DNA of 64,000 bases. It comes from APNM01 sp040361335 (GTDB lineage: Bacteria > Pseudomonadota > Gammaproteobacteria > Nevskiales > Salinisphaeraceae). The notes below the pieces were generated by a model that searched no databases, was not told the origin of the DNA, and worked only from the letters and a program-made list of their open reading frames with translations. This document shows, in pieces, positions 18,686 to 26,789 of the stretch (position 1 is its first letter; the number at the start of each line of letters is the position of its first letter). The stretch is taken from positions 186,001 to 250,000 of the forward strand of contig NZ_APNM01000001.1 of the NCBI RefSeq assembly GCF_040361335.1. Reading direction: 5' to 3'. A program made the translations under genes and the position numbers.

Positions 18686-19463
18686 CGCGGGGACGGCGGA
18701 TGCCGGCGCGCTCTACGACTGCCGGGTGACGCACCGGCGGCCCGGGCCGCCGCGCTACCGCTTCGCGTACCGGGTCTACTACCTGCTGCTGGACCTCGAC
18801 CGTATCGACGACGCGGTCGCCGGCACCCGCTGGCTGTCGCGCAACCGCTTCAACCTGCTGTCGTTCCATGACCGCGACCACGGCCCCCGCGACGGCGGCG
18901 ACCTGCGTGCCTGGGCCGAGGCCCTGGTGGCCGGTCACGGCATCCGGCTGGACGGCGGACGCATCCGGCTGCTGTGCCTGCCGCGCGTGCTGGGCTACGT
19001 GTTCAACCCGATCAGTCTCTACTACTGCGAGCACGCCGACGGCGGCCTGCGCGCGGTGATCGCCGAGGTGCACAACACCTTCGGCGAGCAACACTGCTAT
19101 GTCCTGCACGACGGCGGCGCCCCCATGGACACGCGGCGCCTGCGCGAGAAGGCCAAGCTGTTCCACGTATCGCCGCTGCTGGACCGCACCGGCCGCTATG
19201 CCTTCCGTCTGACGCCGCCCGGCGAGCGGGTGGGCCTGGGCATCCGTCTCTACGACGGCGACGCGGACACGCCGCGGCTGGCGACGGGCCTGTCGGGAGC
19301 GCGCCAGGCGCTGACCGACCGCAACCTTTTGCGCCTGTTCCTGCGTATACCGCTGATGACGGCCAAGGTGACGTTCGCCATCCATTGGCAGGCGTTGAAG
19401 ATCTGGCTGCGGGGCGCCCCGGTGTACCGCAAGCCGCCCCAACGGCAACCCGGCGATTCATGA
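18672..19463 (+). CDS. DUF1365 family protein
   Basis: 263 residues matching DUF1365: LYDCRVTHRRPGPPRYRFAY, YRVYYLLLDLDRID, RFNLLSFHDRDHGPRDG, RIRLLCLPRVLGYVFNPISLYYC and AEVHNTFGEQHCYVL, with the C-terminal KVTFAIHWQALKIWLRG. The family is almost always found with a flavin oxidoreductase and a Cfa-like enzyme, as here, and probably works in the same fatty-acid modification. It overlaps both neighbours, so it is translationally coupled. Confidence 0.88.
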   Translation: MSMADAGTADAGALYDCRVTHRRPGPPRYRFAYRVYYLLLDLDRIDDAVAGTRWLSRNRFNLLSFHDRDHGPRDGGDLRAWAEALVAGHGIRLDGGRIRLLCLPRVLGYVFNPISLYYCEHADGGLRAVIAEVHNTFGEQHCYVLHDGGAPMDTRRLREKAKLFHVSPLLDRTGRYAFRLTPPGERVGLGIRLYDGDADTPRLATGLSGARQALTDRNLLRLFLRIPLMTAKVTFAIHWQALKIWLRGAPVYRKPPQRQPGDS

Positions 19464-20680
19464 CCATGAGCGACAACGAGCGATCCCTGACCCTGACCCC
19501 CGGCGCCGGCGACTGGCGCCAGCGCCTGATCCACCGCCAGCTCGCGCGCATCGAGCGCGGCCGCCTGTCGTTGCGCCTGCCGGACGGCCAGCAGATCCGC
19601 ATCGAGGGTGCGCAGGACGGCCCCGAGGCCGGCTTGTCGCTGCTCGATGCGGGCGTCCTGCGGCGGGTCCTCGGCGGCGGCGACATCGGCTTCGCCGAGG
19701 GCTACATGGCCGGCGAGTGGGATTCGCCCGACCTGGCCGAGCTCATGTACCTGCTGCACCTGAACCAGGACCGGCTGGTGCCGCGCGTGCCCGGGCTCCA
19801 GGGGCTCGCCGCGATGCGCGACTGGATCGGCCACGTCCGGCGCCGCAATTCCCGCCGCGGCTCGCGCCGCAACATCGCCTACCACTACGACCTGGGCAAC
19901 GATTTCTACGGTCTCTGGCTGGACCCCACCTGGACCTATTCCTCGGCGGTGTTCGCGCGGCCGGACCAGGCCCTGGAAGACGCCCAGCGGCACAAGTACC
20001 GGCTGCTGCTGGAGCGGCTCGACCTGCGCCCCGAACACCACCTGCTGGAGATCGGCTGCGGCTGGGGCGGCTTCGCGCTGTATGCCGCCGAGACCGTGGG
20101 TTGCCGCGTGACCGGCATCACTCTCTCCCGCGAGCAGCTCGATCTCGCGCGCGAACGCGCCCGCGCGGCCGGCCTGGACGACCGCGTCGCGTTCCGGCTG
20201 CAGGACTACCGCGACATCGACGCGGTCTATGACCGCGTGGCCTCGATCGAGATGTACGAAGCCGTGGGCGAGGCCTATTGGCCGGGCTATTTCGCCGCGG
20301 TGCGCGGCGCCCTGGCGCCGAACGGGCGCGCGGCGATCCAGGGCATCACCATCGACGAGGCGTCCTTCCCCGCCTACCGGCGCCGGGTGGATTTCATCCA
20401 GAAGTACATCTTCCCCGGCGGCATGCTGGCCTCGCCGACCGCGTTCCGCGAGCACGCCCGCGCCGCCGGCCTGCGGCCGGTGGACACGGCGTTTTACGGC
20501 GCCGACTACGCCCGCACCCTGCGCCTGTGGGACGAGCGCGTGCGCGAGGCCGCCGCCGCCATCCGCCGCCGCTTCGACGAGCGCTTCCTGCGCATGTGGC
20601 GCTATTACCTGGCGTACTGCGAGGCCGGCTTCCGTTCCGGCAACATCGACCTGATGCACATCACCCTGGAACGGGACTGA
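19460..20680 (+). CDS. Cyclopropane-fatty-acyl-phospholipid synthase-like methyltransferase
   Basis: 406 residues: an N-terminal lipid-binding domain (GFAEGYMAGEWDSPDLAELM), then the SAM domain with HYDLGNDFYGLWLDPTWTYSSAVF, LLEIGCGWGGFALYAAE and the catalytic SIEMYEAVGEAYW, plus FIQKYIFPGGMLASP. This is the Cfa family, which transfers a methylene/methyl from SAM to unsaturated phospholipid acyl chains. In this operon context it may make a methylated or furan-type product rather than a cyclopropane. The start ATGA overlaps the DUF1365 stop. Confidence 0.92.
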   Translation: MTMSDNERSLTLTPGAGDWRQRLIHRQLARIERGRLSLRLPDGQQIRIEGAQDGPEAGLSLLDAGVLRRVLGGGDIGFAEGYMAGEWDSPDLAELMYLLHLNQDRLVPRVPGLQGLAAMRDWIGHVRRRNSRRGSRRNIAYHYDLGNDFYGLWLDPTWTYSSAVFARPDQALEDAQRHKYRLLLERLDLRPEHHLLEIGCGWGGFALYAAETVGCRVTGITLSREQLDLARERARAAGLDDRVAFRLQDYRDIDAVYDRVASIEMYEAVGEAYWPGYFAAVRGALAPNGRAAIQGITIDEASFPAYRRRVDFIQKYIFPGGMLASPTAFREHARAAGLRPVDTAFYGADYARTLRLWDERVREAAAAIRRRFDERFLRMWRYYLAYCEAGFRSGNIDLMHITLERD

Positions 20681-20681
20681 G

Positions 20682-22010
20682 TTGGGCGCATCCCGGCAAG
20701 CCGGCGCCGGCACGCTCGCCGCCTACGGCCTGCTCGGGCTGCCGCTGGCGGCCCTGGGCCTGCCGCTGGTGGTCTACCTGCCGCCGTTCTATGCCGAGAT
20801 GCCGGCGCTGTCGACCGGCTTGGTCGGCGGTCTGCTGTTAGCGGCGCGGCTGGTGGACGTGGTCTCCGACCCCCTGATCGGCTGGCTGTCCGACCGCACC
20901 GGCTCGCGCCACGGCCGGCGCCGGCCGTGGATCGCGCTGGGCACGCCGGTGCTGATGGCCGCCGCCTGGTTCCTGTTCGTGCCCGGCGGCGACGCCGGCG
21001 CCGGCGCCGCCTACCTGCTGGGCTGGAGCGTGGCCGCCTACCTGGGCTGGACCCTGATCTACCTGCCGTACACCACCCTCGGCGCGGAATTGTCCGCGGA
21101 CTACGACCGCCGTTCGCGCATCACCGCCGTGCGCGAGGGCTTCTTCGTGCTCGGCACGATGGTGGCGATCATGCTGCCGGCCGCCGTGCAGCGGGGCACC
21201 GGCGAGGCCGCCGACGGCCTGGCGGCGATCGCGGTGTTCCTGCTCGTGAGTCTGCCGGTGGCGGCGCTCTGGCTCCTGTGGCGGGTGCCCGAGCCACGGC
21301 ATCCGCCCCGGCGCGGCGGCGACTGGCGCCGCGGCCTGGCCCTGCTGGCCGGCAACGGCCCGTTCCGGCGGCTGCTGGCGGCCTACCTGTTCAACGGCGC
21401 CGCCAACGGCCTGCCGGCGGCGCTGTTCCTGTTCTTCGTGATCCACGTGCTCGGCGGCGATCGGGTCGCGGGCGGCATCTTCCTGGCGATCTATTTCCTG
21501 TCGGCGGTGGCCGGGCTGCCGCTGTGGCTGCGGCTGGGCCGGGACTGGGCCAAGCACCGGCTGTGGTGCGCCTCCATGATCTGGGCCGCGCTGGTGTTCG
21601 CCTTCGCGCCGTTCCTGGGCGAGGGCGACTATCTCGCCTACGGCCTGATCTGCGTGCTCGCCGGTACCTGCCTGGGCATCGACCAGGCCATCCCCGCCTC
21701 GATCCAGGCCGACGTCGTCGACGAGGACACCGCCGCCGGCGGCGAGGGCCGCGCGGGCCTGTACTTCGGCCTCTGGGGCATGGCCACCAAGCTGGCCTTC
21801 GCGCTGGCGGTGGGCGTGGCCTACCCGGTGTTGGAAGTCGCCGGCTTCGAGGCCGGCGCCGACAACGATCCCGCCGCCCTGTGGACCCTGGCCCTGCTCT
21901 ACGGTGGCCTGCCGGTGGTGGTGAAACTCGGCGTGGTGGCCCTGATGTGGCGCTTCCCCCTGGACCGCGCACGCCACGCCGAGCTGCAGCGTCGCATCGG
22001 CCGAAATTAA
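20682..22010 (+). CDS. MFS transporter, GPH (sugar:cation symporter-like) family
   Basis: A 442-residue protein with about 12 membrane segments. The first cytoplasmic loop reads DPLIGWLSDRTGSRHGRRRPWI, the diagnostic GPH motif, and YTTLGAELSADYDRRSRITAVREGF follows. It begins with TTG one base after the cfa stop. The last gene of the lipid operon; such transporters recur in these operons and may move lipid or a lipid precursor. Its stop codon (TAA, 22008-22010) lies inside the palindromic element that begins at 22005. Confidence 0.88.
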   Translation: MGASRQAGAGTLAAYGLLGLPLAALGLPLVVYLPPFYAEMPALSTGLVGGLLLAARLVDVVSDPLIGWLSDRTGSRHGRRRPWIALGTPVLMAAAWFLFVPGGDAGAGAAYLLGWSVAAYLGWTLIYLPYTTLGAELSADYDRRSRITAVREGFFVLGTMVAIMLPAAVQRGTGEAADGLAAIAVFLLVSLPVAALWLLWRVPEPRHPPRRGGDWRRGLALLAGNGPFRRLLAAYLFNGAANGLPAALFLFFVIHVLGGDRVAGGIFLAIYFLSAVAGLPLWLRLGRDWAKHRLWCASMIWAALVFAFAPFLGEGDYLAYGLICVLAGTCLGIDQAIPASIQADVVDEDTAAGGEGRAGLYFGLWGMATKLAFALAVGVAYPVLEVAGFEAGADNDPAALWTLALLYGGLPVVVKLGVVALMWRFPLDRARHAELQRRIGRN

Positions 22011-22062
22011 GGGGACGGTATACTTAATTAAACAAATAATTAAGTATACCGTCCCCTTAATT
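22005..22062. repeat. Palindromic element copy 1 (AATTAAGGGGACGG family)
   Basis: Perfect 25-bp inverted repeat (22005-22029 with 22038-22062) around an 8-base A-rich loop. Each arm starts AATTAAGGGGACGGTATA and ends CTTAATT. Two more copies are at 24388-24443 and 25823-25880. The outer AATTAA supplies the stop codon of the MFS gene. Such short, perfect, dispersed hairpins fit REP/MITE elements moved in trans by an IS200/RAYT-type transposase. Confidence 0.9.
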
Positions 22063-22151
22063 AATAGAATCGTCGTGACTGGTTAACGCCGACGACACAT
22101 TGCGCTGCAAGGCTCTTTCCGATCCAAGGCATTCAGACAGGGGAGATCCAC

Positions 22152-24359
22152 ATGCTGGGGACCAGGGAACTTGCGGGCGCGCTGGCCGTGCTCGCCGCGC
22201 TCGGCCTCGCGGGCTGCAACGACAGCGACGGCAACGGCGGCGACAGCGCCGCGCCATCGGTATCCGCCAACGCCACCGCGGTGGCGCCGGGCGCCGAGTG
22301 CGCCGCCGGCGGTGTCGAGGTCGAGACCGGCATCGACGAGAACGAAAACGGCGTGCTCGACGACGACGAGGTCGACGAGACCGCCGTCCTGTGCAACGGC
22401 GAGGACGGCGACGTCGGCCTGTCCAGCGTGCTGCGCGTGGACAACGCCGTGGGCGACCACTGCCCGGCCGGCGGCGTGCGCGTGCGCGTCGGCCTGGACG
22501 ACAACGGCAACGGCACCCTGGACCTCCCGAGCGAGCTGGACGACACCGCCTACGCCTGCGGCGCCGGCGTCTCCGGCCTGCGGCTGGAGCAGCTCGGCCG
22601 TTACGAGTCCGATATCTTCGACGAGGGCGCCGCCGAGATCGTGGCCCACGATCCCGCCTCGCAGCGGCTGTTCGTGGTCAACGCCGACGCCGGCGCCGTG
22701 GATGTCCTGGACATCACCGATCCCGCCGACCCGAGCCTGGTCGGCACCATCGAGGCCGGCGACGAGTGGGCCGACGCGGACGGCATCAACAGCGTCACCG
22801 TCGGCGGCGGGCTGGTCGCCGCCGCGGTCGAGAACGACGACGGCCTTGCCAACGGCCGCGTCCAGATCTACAACGCGGCCGACCTGGCCTTCCGCGGCCA
22901 GGTCGAGGTCGGCGTGCTGCCCGACATGGTCGTCTTCACCCCGGACGGCGAGACCATCCTGGTCGCCAACGAGGGCGAGCCGGCCGACGACTACAGCGTC
23001 GACCCCGAGGGCTCGGTGAGCATCGTCGACGCCGGCGATCCGGATAACCCCGCGGCGCGGACGGTCGGCTTCGCCGATTTCAACGCCGGCGGCCCGCGCG
23101 CCGCCGAGTTGCCCGCCGAGGTGCGCGTGTTCGGCAACTTCGGCCGCTCGGCGCGCACGGTGGCCTCGTTCACCGACAGCGATCCGGCCACCCTCACACT
23201 GGACGACGCCAGCGGCATCGCGGCCGACGACTTCTTCACCCTGGCCAGTTCCGAAGGCGATCCCGTGCTCTATCGGGTGGCCTCGATCTCCGGGAGCACG
23301 CTCACGCTGACCGACGACTTCGACGGCGACTCCGAAGTCAACGACGCCGGCGCCGGCGGCCTGACGGTCTACCTGCACGACGGCGCGTCGAGCGTGGCCC
23401 AGGACCTGGAGCCGGAGTACATCGCCGTGGCCCCGGATGGCGCCACCGCCTGGGTGACCCTGCAGGAGAACAACGCGGTCGCCGAGATCGACATCGCCGG
23501 CGCCTCGGTCAGCGCCATCCACGCCCTGGGCTACAAGGATCACAACATCCCGGGCAACGAGCTCGACGCCAGCAACGACGACGACCGCGTGAACATCCGC
23601 AACTGGCCGCTGCTGGGCATGTTCATGCCGGACGCCATCGCCGCCTACGAGACCAACGGCGCCACCTATTACGTCACCGCCAACGAGGGCGACGCCCGCG
23701 AGTACGACGCCTACATCGAGGAAGTCGAGATCGCGGACGTGGGCATCGACGGCGAGACCTTCGCCGACGCCGCCGCGCTGGAGGACGAGGCCGCCCTGGG
23801 CGTGATCAATACCTCTCTGGCCCAGTTCGCGGACGCCGACACCGACGACGACGGCCTGCTGGACAAGCTGTACGTCTACGGCGCCCGCAGCTTCAGCATC
23901 TGGGCCGCGGACGGTACCCGCGTGTTCGACAGCGGCAGCGACTTCGCGGTGGAGACCGCCAACCGCTACGGCTACCGCTTCAACAACGACAACGCCGAGT
24001 CCGACCCGGACGGCCGCAGCGACAACAAGGGCTCGGAGCCGGAAGCGGTCACCGTGGCCGAGGTCAACGGCCGGTCCTACGCCTTCATCGGCCTGGAGCG
24101 CATGGGCGGCATCATGGTCTACGACGTGACCAATCCGGCCGCGCCGACGTTCGTGCACTACAGCAACAACCGCGACTTCAGCATCGACATCGAGGACGAC
24201 ATCGACGACGGCGCCCTCGCGGCGGGCGCCGCCGGCGACCTGGGGCCGGAGGGGGTGATCTTCATCGACGCCGCCGACAGCCCCGCCGGCGAGCCCCTGC
24301 TGGTGGTGGGCAACGAGGTCAGCGGCACCACGACGCTGTACCGGGTGATCGCCGACTGA
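22152..24359 (+). CDS. Choice-of-anchor I family lipoprotein
   Basis: 735 residues. A lipobox (ALGLAGCND, Cys near residue 22) marks it as a lipoprotein. Two short acidic Cys-containing modules follow (GAECAAGGVEVETGIDENENG and CPAGGVRVRVGLDDNGNGT, about 45-125). Then comes a beta-propeller-like body: AEIVAHDPASQRLFVVNADAG, VTVGGGLVAAAVENDDG, PDMVVFTPDGETILVANEGEP, YYVTANEGDAREYD and GSEPEAVTVAEVNGRSYAFIGLERMGG, as in choice-of-anchor I proteins (some linked to alkaline phosphatase activity). Likely a cell-surface protein with calcium-binding Asp-rich loops. Confidence 0.85.
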   Translation: MLGTRELAGALAVLAALGLAGCNDSDGNGGDSAAPSVSANATAVAPGAECAAGGVEVETGIDENENGVLDDDEVDETAVLCNGEDGDVGLSSVLRVDNAVGDHCPAGGVRVRVGLDDNGNGTLDLPSELDDTAYACGAGVSGLRLEQLGRYESDIFDEGAAEIVAHDPASQRLFVVNADAGAVDVLDITDPADPSLVGTIEAGDEWADADGINSVTVGGGLVAAAVENDDGLANGRVQIYNAADLAFRGQVEVGVLPDMVVFTPDGETILVANEGEPADDYSVDPEGSVSIVDAGDPDNPAARTVGFADFNAGGPRAAELPAEVRVFGNFGRSARTVASFTDSDPATLTLDDASGIAADDFFTLASSEGDPVLYRVASISGSTLTLTDDFDGDSEVNDAGAGGLTVYLHDGASSVAQDLEPEYIAVAPDGATAWVTLQENNAVAEIDIAGASVSAIHALGYKDHNIPGNELDASNDDDRVNIRNWPLLGMFMPDAIAAYETNGATYYVTANEGDAREYDAYIEEVEIADVGIDGETFADAAALEDEAALGVINTSLAQFADADTDDDGLLDKLYVYGARSFSIWAADGTRVFDSGSDFAVETANRYGYRFNNDNAESDPDGRSDNKGSEPEAVTVAEVNGRSYAFIGLERMGGIMVYDVTNPAAPTFVHYSNNRDFSIDIEDDIDDGALAAGAAGDLGPEGVIFIDAADSPAGEPLLVVGNEVSGTTTLYRVIAD

Positions 24360-24387
24360 TCCCGCGCCGCGAAAATTAAGGGGGCCG

Positions 24388-24443
24388 AATTAAGGGGACG
24401 GTATACTTAATTTTGAAGAATTAAGTATACCGTCCCCTTAATT
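24388..24443. repeat. Palindromic element copy 2 (AATTAAGGGGACGG family)
   Basis: Same 25-bp perfect arms (24388-24412 and 24419-24443) with a 6-base loop. A broken piece of another arm (AATTAAGGGGG, about 24374-24384) stands just to its left, suggesting a second, decayed insertion. The element lies between the convergent lipoprotein and SDR genes, and the SDR stop codon (TAA, 24438-24440 on the minus strand) is part of its right arm. Confidence 0.9.
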
Positions 24444-25133
24444 CCCTTGATTCCAAGAGACCGGCTCGCCGCGCTTGAGCAGCCGCCCGGTGGGGCCGTC
24501 GGCGGGCAGGGTGGCGGCGTGGACCACGTCGGCCGCGGCCTCGGCCGGCGAGCGCGGGGCCTGGGGCCCGCCCATGTTGGTACGCACCCAGCCGGGATCG
24601 ACGGCGTTGACCTTCACGTCGCCGCGGCTCTCGCATTCGGCGGCGAGGATGCAGGTCAGGGCGTTGAGGGCGGCCTTGCTGGTGCGGTAGGCGGTCAGCG
24701 TGCCGCCCATGCCGTCCAGGGTGGCGTAGCCGGAGGTGAGGTTCACCACGCGGCCGTGGCCGCGCTCGATCATGCCCGGCACCAGGGCGCGGGCGATGCG
24801 CAACGGGCCGTGGAAGTTGATCTCGAAGGCGTCGCGCACCGTGGTCTCGGCCACGTCGAACACGCTCACGCCGTAGTCCGGGAAGATGCCGGCGTTGTTC
24901 ACCAGCACGTCCACCGCGAGCCCCGCCAGGGTCTCGCCGGCCGCCGGATCGGTCACGTCAAGGGTCAGGGCCTCGGCGTCGCCGCCGGCCTCGCGCAGGG
25001 CCGCCGCGGTGTCCCGGCAGGCGTCGGCATCGCGGCCGGCGACCAGCACGCGAAAACCGAGGTCCGCCAACCGGCGGGCGGTCTCGTGGCCGATGCCGCG
25101 GTTGGCGCCGGTGACCAGGGCTGTACGGGTCAT
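24438..25133 (-). CDS. Short-chain dehydrogenase/reductase
   Basis: A 231-residue classical SDR. The cofactor site is ALVTGANRGIGHETARRLA with VAGRDADAC after it (Arg suggests NADP), LVNNAGIF is the NNAG motif, and the active site is NLTSGYATLDGMGGTLTAYRTSKAALN (YxxxK). The substrate is not predictable. Its ATG overlaps the vapC stop by 4 bp, so it may be read from the vapBC transcript. The C-terminus ends in the palindromic element. Confidence 0.9.
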   Translation of the reverse strand: MTRTALVTGANRGIGHETARRLADLGFRVLVAGRDADACRDTAAALREAGGDAEALTLDVTDPAAGETLAGLAVDVLVNNAGIFPDYGVSVFDVAETTVRDAFEINFHGPLRIARALVPGMIERGHGRVVNLTSGYATLDGMGGTLTAYRTSKAALNALTCILAAECESRGDVKVNAVDPGWVRTNMGGPQAPRSPAEAAADVVHAATLPADGPTGRLLKRGEPVSWNQGN

Positions 25134-25516
25134 GTCGGCCGTTTGTAGGGCTTGTTGGCGCCGTCAACCATAGGGTAATGCCGCAGGTTGAACGTCATGA
25201 GGTGTGCTTCGTATTCGACCGCCGTGGCCGCGATGAAAGCGTCCGCCAAGCCAGTACCATGAGTGTTTCGGTACTGGCAACGGAACAGGCCTCCCAGGCG
25301 CGCGATCTCGTGAGTGACCGGGAGCACATCGAAAGTATTGATGAAGCGATCCAGTTTGGTCTCTTCGTCCGCGTCACGGGCGCCGACGAACAATTCGCCC
25401 ACGGTTACCGCTGATATCAAGGCCGGTTGGCTCATAGACTCCAGGTATTGCACCGCTGGCGTGATGCCCCGCAAGTAATCGATCAGTACGTCGGTATCGA
25501 GCAGGGCAGGCCGCAT
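25130..25516 (-). CDS. vapC: VapC-type PIN-domain toxin
   Basis: A 128-residue PIN-domain ribonuclease. The acidic catalytic residues are visible: LLDTDVLIDYL (D7), VTVGELF (E41) and GLADAFIAATA (D92), with the usual PALISAVT segment. VapC toxins cut tRNA or rRNA. It follows the antitoxin gene with a one-base junction (the antitoxin stop and this start share 25516). In a GC-rich core neighbourhood this is a small acquired module. Confidence 0.9.
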   Translation of the reverse strand: MRPALLDTDVLIDYLRGITPAVQYLESMSQPALISAVTVGELFVGARDADEETKLDRFINTFDVLPVTHEIARLGGLFRCQYRNTHGTGLADAFIAATAVEYEAHLMTFNLRHYPMVDGANKPYKRPT

Positions 25517-25758
25517 TACTGTCCCGTGTCGCGGTCGAATTCCTGTCTCAGCGCCCGTATATCCGGCAGGTCGGTTCGATCAGACCACATGCCACGTGCT
25601 TCATGCAGGGCCGTTAGGCGGTCATTCGTTTGGTGACGTGCCAAGTAATCGTCGATGGCATCGCGAATCACGGCGCTACGCGAGCGCCCGGTGCGTTTCG
25701 CCAGTGCAGCCAAGCGACGACGCTCTTCCTCGGACAAGTAGATTTGGCTCCGGATCAT
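25516..25758 (-). CDS. vapB: Ribbon-helix-helix antitoxin partner of VapC
   Basis: 80 residues starting MIRSQIYLSEEERRRLAALA. The first 45 residues are a ribbon-helix-helix DNA-binding domain (short strand, then two helices, RTGRSRSAVIRDAIDDYLA). The C-terminal tail (HEARGMWSDRTDLPDIRALR) is the part expected to block the toxin. The ATG chosen starts the RHH strand; the open frame extends 19 codons upstream without family resemblance. It precedes vapC, the normal order. Confidence 0.85.
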   Translation of the reverse strand: MIRSQIYLSEEERRRLAALAKRTGRSRSAVIRDAIDDYLARHQTNDRLTALHEARGMWSDRTDLPDIRALRQEFDRDTGQ

Positions 25759-25822
25759 TGGCAATGATGGTGTACGTTTCTGGTGTATGTTAGGTCGTAC
25801 GCCATCGGGTTGCAACGCGCAT

Positions 25823-25880
25823 AATTAAGGGGACGGTATACTTAATTAGCCAATGAATTAAGTATACCGTCCCCTTAATT
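25823..25880. repeat. Palindromic element copy 3 (AATTAAGGGGACGG family)
   Basis: Perfect 25-bp arms (25823-25847 and 25856-25880) with an 8-base loop. It lies 64 bp upstream of the vapB start and at the end of a small minus-strand gene, whose TAA stop (25875-25877) is in the right arm. The arms are identical to the other two copies; only the loops differ. Confidence 0.9.
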
Positions 25881-26036
25881 TTCTTTGTCCCAGTCGTCCT
25901 TGTCCAGGTCCCGCAGCTTGCTGCGGTCCACGTCCTTGAGCTCCTCGCGGCTGCGGCGGATCGCGCCGCGCACCAGGTGGGCCAGGCCCAGCGCGACCAG
26001 CACCAGCAGGATCAGCAGTATCCAGAGCCGTATCAT
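25875..26036 (-). CDS. Small single-span membrane protein, 53 residues
   Basis: The minus strand reads MIRLWILLILLVLVALGLAH, one membrane helix, followed by a charged cytoplasmic tail (LVRGAIRRSREELKDVDRSK, ending WDKEN). Its ATG overlaps the stop of the SDR gene upstream (ATGA), strong support for a real, translationally coupled gene. The stop is provided by palindromic copy 3. I recognise no family. Confidence 0.65.
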   Translation of the reverse strand: MIRLWILLILLVLVALGLAHLVRGAIRRSREELKDVDRSKLRDLDKDDWDKEN

Positions 26037-26785
26037 CGTCCGGTGGCCTTGCGCATCAGGGGGAAGTACAGGGCGTAGGGCAGCAGGCGCATGAACTTCA
26101 GGCCGTACACCAGCGGCCGGGGGAAGGCGATCTCGAAACGGCCCTTCTCCAGGCCCTTGCGCATCGCCCGCGCGGCGTCGTCCACCTCCATCAGAAACGG
26201 CATCGGGAACTTGTTCTTGGCCGTCAGCGGGGTCTTCACGAAGCCGGGGTTGATCACGCTGGTGCGGATGCCCAGGCGGTCGAAATCGAACTTCAGCGAC
26301 TCCCCCAGGGCGATCAGCGCCGCCTTGGAGGCGGAGTAGGGCGCCCCCAGTGGCAGGCCGCGGTAGCCGGCCACGCTGGACACCAGCGCGATGTGCCCCG
26401 AGCGGCGCTCGCGCATGCCGGGCAGCACCGCGTCGATGCCGTGGACCGCGCCGGTGTAGTTCACGGCCATGGTGGCGTTCACGGCCTCGGCGTCGAAATT
26501 CTCGGCCTCGAACGGCTTGAACACCCCGGCGTTGAGTACCGCCAGGTCGATGGGTCCCAGCTCCGACTCGATCTTGCGCACCGCCTCGCGGGTGGCGGCC
26601 AGGTCGGTGACATCGGCGGGGACGGCTCGCACGGTGCCTTCGGGCGCCGCCGCGGCGACCTCGTCCAGGGTCTCGCGTGTGCGGCCGGTTACCGCCACGC
26701 GCCAGCCGTGGTTCGCCAGCTCCAGGGCCAGGGCGCGGCCGATGCCGCTGCCGCCGCCGGTGATCCAGGCGATGCGTCCGCTCAT
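26033..26785 (-). CDS. Short-chain dehydrogenase/reductase with C-terminal hydrophobic tail
   Basis: A 250-residue SDR: AWITGGGSGIGRALALELA (cofactor loop), VAVTGRTRETL, VLNAGVF and the active site LVSSVAGYRGLPLGAPYSASKAAL (YxxxK). The C-terminal part (FPRPLVYGLKFMRLLPYALYFPLMRKATGR) looks membrane-associated, as in SDRs acting on lipids. It sits after an acyltransferase gene and before the small membrane gene. The start is the ATG giving MSGRIAWITGG; the longer frame overlaps the acyltransferase. Confidence 0.9.
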   Translation of the reverse strand: MSGRIAWITGGGSGIGRALALELANHGWRVAVTGRTRETLDEVAAAAPEGTVRAVPADVTDLAATREAVRKIESELGPIDLAVLNAGVFKPFEAENFDAEAVNATMAVNYTGAVHGIDAVLPGMRERRSGHIALVSSVAGYRGLPLGAPYSASKAALIALGESLKFDFDRLGIRTSVINPGFVKTPLTAKNKFPMPFLMEVDDAARAMRKGLEKGRFEIAFPRPLVYGLKFMRLLPYALYFPLMRKATGR

Positions 26786-26789
26786 GGTC

